A DNA stretch of 64,000 nucleotides, taken from contig CAXPDR010000014.1 in NCBI GenBank assembly GCA_964215955.1, forward strand, positions 194,713 through 258,712. Reading direction: 5' to 3'. The translations under genes were made by a program, and so were the position numbers. Every line of letters begins with the position of its first letter. Within the stretch, counting starts at the first letter, position 1. Positions 54,151 to 61,864 of this stretch are shown here, in pieces. Origin of the DNA: GCA-2706205 sp964215955 (GTDB lineage Bacteria; Bdellovibrionota; Bacteriovoracia; Bacteriovoracales; Bacteriovoracaceae). Under the pieces are notes generated by a model. The model was not told the DNA's origin. It worked only from the letters and a program-made list of their open reading frames with translations, and searched no databases.

Positions 54151-55668
54151 TTAAAGATCAAGAATCATTCTTGCTGGATCTTCTAATAACTCTTTAACCG
54201 TCTTTAAAAATCCTACAGAATCTTTACCATCAATAACTCTGTGATCATATGAAAGTGCGATGTACATTATGGGTCTAATTTCAATCTTTCCATCAACAAC
54301 CCATGGTCTTTCAACAATATTGTGCATACCTAAAATTCCTGATTGTGGAATATTTAAAATTGGAGTTGAAAGCATAGATCCAAATACACCACCATTTGTA
54401 ATAGTAAAAGAACCACCACTCATTTCGTCCATAGATAATTTTCCATCTCTGGCCTTAACTGCTAGTCTTTTTATTTCCTTTTCAATTGTTGCAAGACTCA
54501 TTGATTCTGCATTTCTTAAAACTGGAACAACTAATCCTTTAGGTGCAGAAACGGCTATTCCCATATCTACATACTGAGGAATAACAAGTTCATCACCATC
54601 TATTTGTGCATTAACTAGTGGATGCTTTTTCATTGCGACACAACAAGCTTTAGTGAAAAGTGACATAAATCCAAGTTTAACATCATGAGTTTTTACAAAT
54701 TGATCTTGATATTTTTTTCTCATATCCATTAGAGGCTTCATATCTACTTCATTAAAAGTTGTGAGCATAGCAGTCGAGTTTTTAGCTTCAGTAAGCCTCT
54801 TCGCAATAGTCTTACGAAGTCTCGTCATTTTTTCTCGTTTAATGTCTCTTGTTCCACCTGCCATCATAGGCGTAGAAGTCTCTACTTTCTTTTCTGTTTT
54901 TGCAGGAGCTGGAGTTGCAGCCTTAGGCGTGGTCGTATTAGCTGCAAGTGCATCGGCTTTAGTAATTCGACCATCTTTTCCTGTTCCTGAAACTGAATTT
55001 GGATCAATGCCTTTTTCTGCCATAATTTTTGCTGCTGCTGGACTTGGGTGTCCCCCAGGAGTGGCACTTGATGTGTTATTAGTTGTTGCTGGTTGAGAAG
55101 AAGATTGAGGAGCTGCTGTTCCTCCTTCAGCAACTGCAAGGGTTGCTATAACTGCTCCAATGGGAAGATCACTTCCTTCATCAACTTTTTTAGTAATAAT
55201 TCCACTAGACTCTGCTGGGAGCTCAACTGTTGCCTTATCTGATTCTATTTCACAAAGTATATCACCTTCATTAACAAAATCTCCATTTTCGACTGCCCAT
55301 GAGGTCAAAGAAACTTCAGTGATGGACTCACCAATTACTGGAACTTTGATATCTATATTTTCTCCAGTTGCTTTTGGAGCTGTTGTCGTTGGCGCATCAG
55401 ATGCTGCTGATGTTGATGGACTAGCACCGCCTGTTGAAGGTTCTAAACTACCAATAACTGCACCAATAGGAAGATCACTTCCTTCTTCTACAGTTCTCTT
55501 TAAGACACCACTTGATTCGGCAGGTAGTTCAACTGTTGCTTTATCAGATTCAATCTCACAAAGAATGTCTCCTTCTTCAACATATTCACCATCTTCTTTG
55601 GCCCAAGAGGTGAGGGTAACTTCTGTAATTGATTCTCCTATTACGGGAACTTTAATTTCAATGGCCAT
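54151..55668 (-). CDS. sucB: Dihydrolipoyl succinyltransferase (E2o) with two lipoyl domains
   Basis: A 505-residue E2 subunit. Two near-identical lipoyl domains at about residues 1-76 and 103-180 each carry CEIESDKATVELPAESSG, with the lipoyl Lys in SDKA. Ala/Pro/Ser/Thr-rich linkers follow each. A peripheral-subunit-binding domain is at about 205-245 (SPAAAKIMAEKGIDP), and the catalytic domain ends with YDHRVIDGKDSVGFL (His-Asp). E. coli SucB has only one lipoyl domain; two is unusual for E2o. The context (sucA upstream) fixes the 2-oxo acid. It starts nine bases after sucA. Confidence 0.95.
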   Translation of the reverse strand: MAIEIKVPVIGESITEVTLTSWAKEDGEYVEEGDILCEIESDKATVELPAESSGVLKRTVEEGSDLPIGAVIGSLEPSTGGASPSTSAASDAPTTTAPKATGENIDIKVPVIGESITEVSLTSWAVENGDFVNEGDILCEIESDKATVELPAESSGIITKKVDEGSDLPIGAVIATLAVAEGGTAAPQSSSQPATTNNTSSATPGGHPSPAAAKIMAEKGIDPNSVSGTGKDGRITKADALAANTTTPKAATPAPAKTEKKVETSTPMMAGGTRDIKREKMTRLRKTIAKRLTEAKNSTAMLTTFNEVDMKPLMDMRKKYQDQFVKTHDVKLGFMSLFTKACCVAMKKHPLVNAQIDGDELVIPQYVDMGIAVSAPKGLVVPVLRNAESMSLATIEKEIKRLAVKARDGKLSMDEMSGGSFTITNGGVFGSMLSTPILNIPQSGILGMHNIVERPWVVDGKIEIRPIMYIALSYDHRVIDGKDSVGFLKTVKELLEDPARMILDL

Positions 55669-55677
55669 AACTTATCC

Positions 55678-58419
55678 TTATTTTAATGCTTCTTTAATAA
55701 TATTTGATTGTTCTCTCTTATGAACCTGCCCATAACCAGTCGCTGGTGTAGCACTCATTGGTCTTGCAATAACTTTAAAATTCATAAAGATTTCAAACTG
55801 TCTTGTTATAAGGTGTTCCCAATAACCCATGTTAATTGGTTCTTCTTGAACCCATACCAACTCAGCACCTTTGTATTGAGAAAGCATTTCTTGAATTTGG
55901 TTAAGTGGGAATGGATATAGTTGCTCTAGTCTAACAATGGCAATATCCTTGATCTTAGCTTCTTCTCTTGCGGCAATTAAGTCATAATAAACTTTCCCAG
56001 TACAAAGAAGAACCTTTCTTGCCTTAGAAACATCTTGGTCCTTTATAATTTCTTTAAAACTTCCAGTTTCTAAGTCTTTTACAGAACTTGTACATGCAGC
56101 AGCTCTTAAAAGAGACTTTGGAGTAAATACAACTAGCGGCTTCCTAAACTCAAACTTTTGTTGACGTCTCAGTAGGTGAAACATATTTGCTGGAGTTGAT
56201 GGATTACAGACAATCATATTGTCCTGAGCACAAAGTTGTAGATATCTTTCTGGGCGACAAGAGGAATGCTCTGGTCCTTGACCTTCATAACCATGGGGAA
56301 GGAGCATTGTTAAACCACTCATTCTCTCCCATTTTACTTCGGTTGCAGAGATAAATTGATCCACAATAACCTGAGCTGTATTTGAGAAATCCCCAAATTG
56401 AGCTTCCCAAATATTTAGTGACTTTGGAGAAGCCAAGGAATAACCAAACTCAAAACCAAGGACACCATATTCAGAGAGATGAGAGTTATAAATTTTTAGT
56501 TTACCTTGATTCTCATCCAAATGTGAAAGACCACAGTAAGCATCATTGGTTTTTTCATCAAATAGCTTACTCATTCTATGAGAGAAGGTTCCTCTGATAA
56601 CATCCTGACCGGTGAACCTAACATTATTTCCTTCTAAAAGTAGAGAACCGTAAGCTAATAATTCGCATATGGCCCAATCTAATTTATCTGATTCATAAGC
56701 CTTTTTTCTATCGGCTAAAATTTTAGCAGCCTTCTTTAAAACGTTAAAACCTTCAGGAGAGCTAGTGATTTTATCCATTATTTTATCTAGAGTTTTTCTG
56801 GATACGCCTGTGGCTGGAGAGGAATTAAAATCTTCAGTTTTTGACCATCTAAGATCCAACCATTCTGTGTGAGGACCTTTGACCCTTTCTGGTAGGGTGT
56901 CATCTTTTACATCGTTAAATCTATCCGAAAGCATTTTTTTGAAATCATTTTCAATTTGTTTTGCTTCTTCTTTTGAAAATTGGTGCCAACTAACTAGAGA
57001 GTCTAGATATAATTGTCTAGGATTCTTTTGTTTTGAAATTAAGCCGTAAAGGTGAGGTTGCGTATACTTTGGTTCATCACCTTCGTTATGTCCATGTTTT
57101 CTATAACAAACCATGTCGATAAAAATATCAGTATTAAATTTTTGTCTAAATTCAATGGCAAATTCCATGGCGTATACAACGCTTTCAGGATCATCCCCAT
57201 TAACGTGGATGATTGGAGCCTCTAGAGTTCTCGCAATTGAACATGAGTAGTGGGAAGATCTGGCATCATGCCAATCGGTCGTAAACCCAATCTGGTTATT
57301 GATGACAAAATGGATTGCACCACCACATCTATAGGCTGGGAGTTCTGCCATCTGGAGAGTTTCGTAAACAATACCTTGCCCAGCGACTGCAGCATCTCCA
57401 TGGATCATAACTGGTACAACAGAGTTAAAATCTTTCTTGTAACGAATATCAGCCTGGGCTCTTGCATAACCAAGTGCAACTGGAGCTACACATTCTAAGT
57501 GTGATGGATTATGCATAATCTTTAGGTAAACATCTTTGTCATTTCCAGTTTTCATTATGGATGAATAACCTTGATGATATTTTACGTCTCCTCCACCTGT
57601 GTGTTGTTCATCATCACCAGGCTCAAACTCTTTAAATATAAAGCTGTATGACTTACCAATGATATTTGCTAAAACATTTAACCTTCCTCTATGGGCCATA
57701 CCGAAAACAAATTCCTTTACGCCAAGGTCTACTCCGTGGGTTATCATGGCATCTAGGGCTGGAATGGTAGATTCACCACCTTCAAGGGAAAATCTTTTTT
57801 GTCCAACGTATTTTGTTTGTAGGAAGTTTTCAAATACGGAAGCTTGGTTAAGCTTGTGAAGAATTCTCTTTTTCTTTTCCATCGCAAGATCGATAGTGTG
57901 GTATTCTTTTTCAAACTTTTCTCTAACCCATCTTCTTATTTCTGTGTTATTTGAATGGTAATACTCTAGACCAATTTTATAACAATAAATTCTTCTCATA
58001 TGGGTAAGAATATCTTTTAGTTTTGCTGGGCCTAAACCTAGAAATTTACCACAGGTAAAAGTTTTTTCTAAATCAGCTTCTTCTAAACCATATTCTCCTA
58101 AGTCAAGTTTTGCACTTCTGTCTTTTCTAGGGCGAATTGGGTTTGTATCAGATAAAAGGTGACCTCTCGCTCTATATGCTTGGACTAATCTGAAAACATT
58201 GAATTCTTTTATTAATTGTTTCTCATCCAGGGAACCATTTGAACTAGTTGGTTGACTCTCGTCACTAAACAATTCATCTAGTTTGTATTCAAATCCCTTA
58301 AAGAAATGTTGCCAAGATTCATCTAATGATGTTGGTTCATTTTTATAGGTTTCATACATAGAATCTATGTATGCTGAGTCAGAACTCAATAAATGAGAGT
58401 AGTCATTTTTAGCAGTCAT
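55678..58419 (-). CDS. sucA: 2-Oxoglutarate dehydrogenase E1
   Basis: A 913-residue ThDP-dependent E1o. The N-terminal YIDSMYETYKNEPTSLDESW segment binds the E2 core in the family, then GMAHRGRLNVLANIIGK, the ThDP-binding HGDAAVAGQGIVYETLQM, and LLPHGYEGQGPEHSS follow. It decarboxylates 2-oxoglutarate and passes succinyl to the E2 lipoyl arms. The length is typical (E. coli 933). AAGG lies before the ATG. A 22-codon frame overlaps the start upstream. It heads sucA-sucB-lpd. Confidence 0.96.
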   Translation of the reverse strand: MTAKNDYSHLLSSDSAYIDSMYETYKNEPTSLDESWQHFFKGFEYKLDELFSDESQPTSSNGSLDEKQLIKEFNVFRLVQAYRARGHLLSDTNPIRPRKDRSAKLDLGEYGLEEADLEKTFTCGKFLGLGPAKLKDILTHMRRIYCYKIGLEYYHSNNTEIRRWVREKFEKEYHTIDLAMEKKKRILHKLNQASVFENFLQTKYVGQKRFSLEGGESTIPALDAMITHGVDLGVKEFVFGMAHRGRLNVLANIIGKSYSFIFKEFEPGDDEQHTGGGDVKYHQGYSSIMKTGNDKDVYLKIMHNPSHLECVAPVALGYARAQADIRYKKDFNSVVPVMIHGDAAVAGQGIVYETLQMAELPAYRCGGAIHFVINNQIGFTTDWHDARSSHYSCSIARTLEAPIIHVNGDDPESVVYAMEFAIEFRQKFNTDIFIDMVCYRKHGHNEGDEPKYTQPHLYGLISKQKNPRQLYLDSLVSWHQFSKEEAKQIENDFKKMLSDRFNDVKDDTLPERVKGPHTEWLDLRWSKTEDFNSSPATGVSRKTLDKIMDKITSSPEGFNVLKKAAKILADRKKAYESDKLDWAICELLAYGSLLLEGNNVRFTGQDVIRGTFSHRMSKLFDEKTNDAYCGLSHLDENQGKLKIYNSHLSEYGVLGFEFGYSLASPKSLNIWEAQFGDFSNTAQVIVDQFISATEVKWERMSGLTMLLPHGYEGQGPEHSSCRPERYLQLCAQDNMIVCNPSTPANMFHLLRRQQKFEFRKPLVVFTPKSLLRAAACTSSVKDLETGSFKEIIKDQDVSKARKVLLCTGKVYYDLIAAREEAKIKDIAIVRLEQLYPFPLNQIQEMLSQYKGAELVWVQEEPINMGYWEHLITRQFEIFMNFKVIARPMSATPATGYGQVHKREQSNIIKEALK

Positions 58420-58477
58420 GTGAAATGGCCTTTTTATTTTTGATATTTACGATTGAATTTTTCTTTCTTTGTTCCAT
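58409..58477 (-). CDS. Possible 22-codon leader ORF overlapping the sucA start
   Basis: A short frame (MEQRKKNSIVNIKNKKAISH...) starts at 58477 behind AGAGGAAAAGAGA and ends eight bases inside sucA, in another frame. It could couple sucA translation. Nothing but the ribosome-binding site and position supports it. Confidence 0.25.
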   Translation of the reverse strand: MEQRKKNSIVNIKNKKAISHDC

Positions 58478-58665
58478 CAAATCTCTTTTCCTCTAAATCC
58501 AGGAGGAAAGTGTTTTAGTAGAGAATAAATAATTACCTGCTAATTATATAAATTATTAATAAAATTAGCAATTTATAATCTCTGTTTAGTTTGTATATAT
58601 TTACTTGTTGTATCATCTCGGTATAGTTGACATGATATATTAAAAGAATTTTTAAAGGGGTAAAT

Positions 58666-59100
58666 GTGTTTAAATTGATTGCTTTTACATTATTGTTTTG
58701 GTCTGTTAATTCAGTTGCAAGTATAGATTCGAGCTGCCAAGTTGCCCTTGGGAAAAGCATCTGTGCAAATATTAATTTTCTTGAACCAATAAGTAGAAAA
58801 AATGATGCTAAGTTTGAAATAAGTTTTGTTGAGAAAAGCTCTGGGAAACTCGTTCAGCTGGATAAAGCTCCCCAGATAAAGTTATGGATGGTGATGGAAA
58901 ACGGACATGGACATGGTTCGGCAGAAGTTAAGGTTAAGCAGTTAGATAAAAAATATTTAGTAGAAAATGTATGGTTTTTGATGCTTGGTCAATGGTCACT
59001 GAAGATCTCTGGAGAATATAAAGGAAGTAGCTTCAGTGGGGAACCATGGCTATGTGTCAGAAAAGAGGTCAAAAATAGCGCTCTTGGAAAATGTAAGTAG
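58666..59100 (+). CDS. YtkA-like exported protein, possible copper binder
   Basis: A 144-residue exported protein starting at a GTG behind AAAGGGG. The signal peptide ends SVAS. The core KLWMVMENGHGHGSAEVKV then VENVWFLMLGQWSLKISG resembles the YtkA/FixH-type beta-sandwich (M-x-HGHG and M-xGxW). Four Cys form a possible pair of disulfides (SSCQVAL, KSICAN, PWLCV, KCK). Met and His in the loop suggest copper handling, in keeping with SCO and PCu(A)C genes 2 kb away, but the role is inferred. Confidence 0.65.
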   Translation: MFKLIAFTLLFWSVNSVASIDSSCQVALGKSICANINFLEPISRKNDAKFEISFVEKSSGKLVQLDKAPQIKLWMVMENGHGHGSAEVKVKQLDKKYLVENVWFLMLGQWSLKISGEYKGSSFSGEPWLCVRKEVKNSALGKCK

Positions 59101-59128
59101 GGCTTAAGTTAACAATTGAAGACCCTGT

Positions 59129-59157
59129 TTGTATTCTATTTGAAATAAGCTTATGAT
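59129..59157 (+). promoter_or_regulatory. Promoter of the receiver gene
   Basis: TTGTAT (59129-59134) and TATGAT (59152-59157) are separated by 17 bases, 22 bases before the ATG at 59180. ACGGAG precedes that ATG. Confidence 0.55.
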
Positions 59158-59179
59158 TATATTTAACGGAGTTTAAGAT

Positions 59180-59557
59180 ATGTTTAACTTGGTAGCTGTA
59201 GACGACGAGAAAGATGTAAAAGTTCTATTTGAACACTTCTTTAATAATGAGGTTAAGGAAGGAAAACTCAATCTTTTATTTGAAAATACTGCTTATGATT
59301 GCCTTCAGCGTCTAAAGGCATTAGATGGCAAGACCATTGTTCTTTCCGATATAAACATGCCTGAAATGAATGGTATTGAATTGTTAAAAGAAATTTCTCA
59401 AAACTATCCAGATATTAAAGTGTTATTGGTAAGTGCTTATGACCAAAACAGGTATTACGACGAAATGCAGAAATGGGGAGCTGAAGGTTATATTTCAAAG
59501 CCTGTTGATTTCATTTCTCTGAAAGAAAAAGTCTTTAAATTAGCGGCTGAAGCTTAG
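59180..59557 (+). CDS. Stand-alone receiver (CheY-like) protein
   Basis: A 125-residue REC domain. AVDDEKD, IVLSDINMPEMNG with the phospho-acceptor Asp, LVSAYD with the switch Ser, and YISKPVD with the Lys are intact. The INMPEMNGIEL block is nearly identical to LNMPEMNGIEL in the receiver at 45877, although the two are otherwise different. No kinase is adjacent. Its own promoter and ACGGAG site are upstream. Confidence 0.9.
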   Translation: MFNLVAVDDEKDVKVLFEHFFNNEVKEGKLNLLFENTAYDCLQRLKALDGKTIVLSDINMPEMNGIELLKEISQNYPDIKVLLVSAYDQNRYYDEMQKWGAEGYISKPVDFISLKEKVFKLAAEA

Positions 59558-59626
59558 AATCTAAAAATTATCTTATTTACAATTTTCTCTATTAATGACA
59601 ATTTAGTTTCTTTATAAGGATGAAAA

Positions 59627-60109
59627 TTGCAAGAATTACAATCGTATCACATTATTATTTTTTCTATTTTAGGCTTAATTGTCTTTATACTAGCTATGTA
59701 TTTAGGAGTTCTGTATTCTAAACTCAATCAACAAAAAGTAAAAAATAAAGAACAACAAGAGCTTCTAGATAAAAAAATTGAAGAACAAGATATTTACTTT
59801 AAAGATAGTATCGTTAGCATTTCAAGGGCAACATTAAATGGTCAGTGCGAGTTGAGTGAAGCCTGTTTACGTATAGTTAATTTGTTAAAGTATTATCCTA
59901 ATATTTCAAACCTACCAGAGTATGAAGTCCTTCATGAAATGTTTTCAGAAATTAAAGAATTTGCTGTTCTGGAAGAAAGAAAGAAATTACCCAAGCAAGA
60001 AATCTATAATCAAGATAAAAAGAGGATTATAGTTGAAAAAAAATATGAAGAAAAAGCCCTCAAGAGTTTGGAATCATTACAAAAACAATTTGAGAAACTT
60101 CTAAATTAA
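59627..60109 (+). CDS. DUF2489 family membrane-anchored protein
   Basis: A 160-residue protein with one N-terminal transmembrane helix (about 8-29), a coiled coil (SKLNQQKVKNKEQQELLDKK) and a DUF2489 domain. DSIVSISRATLNGQCELSEACLRIVNLLKYYP is the family core, and RKKLPKQEIYNQDKKRIIVEKKYEEKAL the end. The start is a TTG behind AAGGA. The function of the family is unknown. It lies between a receiver and a FliM-like gene. Confidence 0.78.
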   Translation: MQELQSYHIIIFSILGLIVFILAMYLGVLYSKLNQQKVKNKEQQELLDKKIEEQDIYFKDSIVSISRATLNGQCELSEACLRIVNLLKYYPNISNLPEYEVLHEMFSEIKEFAVLEERKKLPKQEIYNQDKKRIIVEKKYEEKALKSLESLQKQFEKLLN

Positions 60110-60122
60110 AATCTTTATATTT

Positions 60123-60162
60123 CCATAGTGTTGCTATGGTAATATTCCTTAATGGGAATATT
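60123..60162 (+). promoter_or_regulatory. Two perfect inverted repeats at the FliM-like gene start
   Basis: CCATAG (60123-60128) and CTATGG (60134-60139) form one repeat with five spacer bases. AATATTCC (60141-60148) and GGAATATT (60155-60162) form a second with TTAATG between, so the start codon at 60152 lies in its loop. TGCTATGGT at 60132-60140 also resembles an extended -10. Confidence 0.5.
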
Positions 60163-60751
60163 AAAACTTACTCCACAAGAAATCCATTCATTGGGCCATA
60201 CTCCAAAAGATCTTTCTGATCTTTGGAAAAAATATTTTTCAAACTTATCAGTTAACCTCACCAAACTGTTTTTTAAATATTCTCATGAAAGTTTCAGCGT
60301 TAGGTATCTGCATAGGGATGTTATAAAGATTTATGATTACCTAAACTCTTTGGATCATCAATGTGTTTTGAAACCATTTAAGATAAACAACGCAGAAGGG
60401 CTAGGCTTCGTCCTATTATCAACTGATTTGAGTAACTATCTTATAAACTCTTTGTTAGGTTCGGATTCAGATCATTATGGGCAGGGACATATTTTAACTT
60501 CTGTGGATCAAAAATTATTAAATAATGTTTTAGTCGATATGACCAAGATTATTGAAATGCAAATGATTAAGGATCACAAGCATATTGCTTTTGAGGATAT
60601 GGATACTACTGATCTAGAATTTCTTAGGCTCACCCATAAAGGCCATGACCTTATTAGTGTTCAGCAGTTTCTATTAGTTAGTGGGCAACATTCTTATGTC
60701 TTTGATATAGCCTTTTCTAATAAGCTTCTAGAAAATTATGTCCTTACTTAA
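60152..60751 (+). CDS. FliM-like domain protein
   Basis: A 199-residue soluble protein. It opens LTPQEIHSLGHT like the LSxxEIDxL peptide of FliM. Residues 85-135 (GLGFVLLSTDLSNYLINSLLGSDSDHYGQGHILTSVDQKLLNNVL) follow the FliM middle-domain pattern of a dimer-like lobe with LLG and LT.x(E/D)xxLL. There is no C-terminal SPOA domain and the length is far below FliM (about 330). It could be a truncated motor-switch relative used in motility or signalling. The match is by pattern only. No ribosome-binding site precedes the ATG, which may be leaderless. Confidence 0.45.
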   Translation: MGILKLTPQEIHSLGHTPKDLSDLWKKYFSNLSVNLTKLFFKYSHESFSVRYLHRDVIKIYDYLNSLDHQCVLKPFKINNAEGLGFVLLSTDLSNYLINSLLGSDSDHYGQGHILTSVDQKLLNNVLVDMTKIIEMQMIKDHKHIAFEDMDTTDLEFLRLTHKGHDLISVQQFLLVSGQHSYVFDIAFSNKLLENYVLT

Positions 60752-61182
60752 TGGTGGTGATGGTGGCCGATTTTTTTTACCGGAATATTTACTTTAAGAC
60801 CTTTTTTGTTAAAAAATATTTCTAATGAGATCTTTTTTGTTTTTGAAAGTTTCTTCTTAAAATCGATCAACATAATGTGTAACCCACCAGGTTTTAACTC
60901 TATTTCTTGATTTGCAGGAACAAGTAGAAAAGGAATCTCTCTCATTTTCATCATTCCATTTTCCATGAGGTGATTATGGATTTCAGTCTTCTTAGAAAAA
61001 TCTGATATTGCATGAGTAATCTTAATATCTTTATTGGTATTATTTTTAATTTTCATAAAAGCAGCGGTTGCTGGACTATTGTCTGGCATTAATCTAACTC
61101 TTTGCTCTGATATCGTCAGGTCTTGGGCCATAGAAAATTGGGCAATAAAAATAAGTTGAAGTACGACAAGAAACTTTCTCAC
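60748..61182 (-). CDS. PCu(A)C copper chaperone with His-rich tail
   Basis: A 144-residue exported protein. After a signal peptide (ending FSMA), the copper site H(M)x10Mx21HxM is seen in EIHNHLMENGMMKM through GGLHIMLID. The C-terminus ends GHHHHH, a natural metal-binding tag. PCu(A)C proteins deliver Cu(I) to SCO and to the CuA centre of cytochrome oxidase. The start overlaps the SCO gene by four bases (ATGA), so they form a copper-delivery operon. Confidence 0.92.
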   Translation of the reverse strand: MRKFLVVLQLIFIAQFSMAQDLTISEQRVRLMPDNSPATAAFMKIKNNTNKDIKITHAISDFSKKTEIHNHLMENGMMKMREIPFLLVPANQEIELKPGGLHIMLIDFKKKLSKTKKISLEIFFNKKGLKVNIPVKKIGHHHHH

Positions 61183-61760
61183 TGGATTTCCTTTATATAA
61201 TTTTTAAGTTTATCTAAAATTTCTTTGTTTGTGGCACCATGATCTATGGTGTCAGAAATTTCTCCAAAATGGTTTAAAAGTAAAGCATTGGGAAAATGAT
61301 CTACCGTGTAGTTATTTGGATCATTACCGGTTGGCTCATTAATTATGTAATTTATCCCGTATTTATTAGCTAATTTTTTAGTTTTTTCTGCAGATGTAAC
61401 TGCTGCGATAAAGTCTGAATGAAAAAATTCAATATATTCTTTTAGGCCAGTGATATTATCTCTTTTCGAATCAACACTAATAAAAATTATAGAGAGTTTT
61501 TCTTGTTCTTGTTTACTAAGCTTTCGGTATGCAGCTGCAAGAGAAGATAACATGGTTGGGCATATATCCGGACAGTATCTAAATCCAAAGTATAAAATGA
61601 CTACCTTTCCACGATCTTGTTGGAGTTTGTATTCACCCTTAGTAGATGGAATCGCAAAATTTCCTCCTAAATGAGAAGTAGACGTTCTGGTAAAAATTAT
61701 ACCCATTATAATTGCTGCAGCGAGTATCGCCGTAAATATGTATTCTAACTTTAATTTCAT
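61179..61760 (-). CDS. SCO1/SenC family copper chaperone
   Basis: A 193-residue membrane-anchored thioredoxin-fold protein. One N-terminal transmembrane helix (about 8-24) is followed by YFGFRYCPDICPTMLSSL with the copper CxxxC, and VDHFPNALLLN with the conserved His. It helps assemble the CuA site of cytochrome c oxidase on the periplasmic side. AGAGGATTT precedes the ATG. It is followed by PCu(A)C. Confidence 0.93.
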   Translation of the reverse strand: MKLKLEYIFTAILAAAIIMGIIFTRTSTSHLGGNFAIPSTKGEYKLQQDRGKVVILYFGFRYCPDICPTMLSSLAAAYRKLSKQEQEKLSIIFISVDSKRDNITGLKEYIEFFHSDFIAAVTSAEKTKKLANKYGINYIINEPTGNDPNNYTVDHFPNALLLNHFGEISDTIDHGATNKEILDKLKNYIKEIQ

Positions 61761-61864
61761 AAATCCTCTTGATAATTACTTAGGTCGAGTCAAAAGTAAA
61801 CTTCCATTCTTGGACATCTGGTATTTTTTAACTAATATAAGTCTGTTTTAAAAAGGAATGATTT

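Noticed and set aside
55160..55723. 187-codon open frame on the plus strand
   Set aside because: It mirrors sucB, and its repeated content only reflects the two lipoyl domains on the other strand.
58533..58760. 75-codon open frame on the minus strand
   Set aside because: It overlaps the start of the YtkA-like gene, is AT-rich intergenic sequence and has no ribosome-binding site.
60748..60770. Poly-His codons as a cloning artefact
   Set aside because: The surrounding DNA is continuous chromosomal sequence with no vector features.
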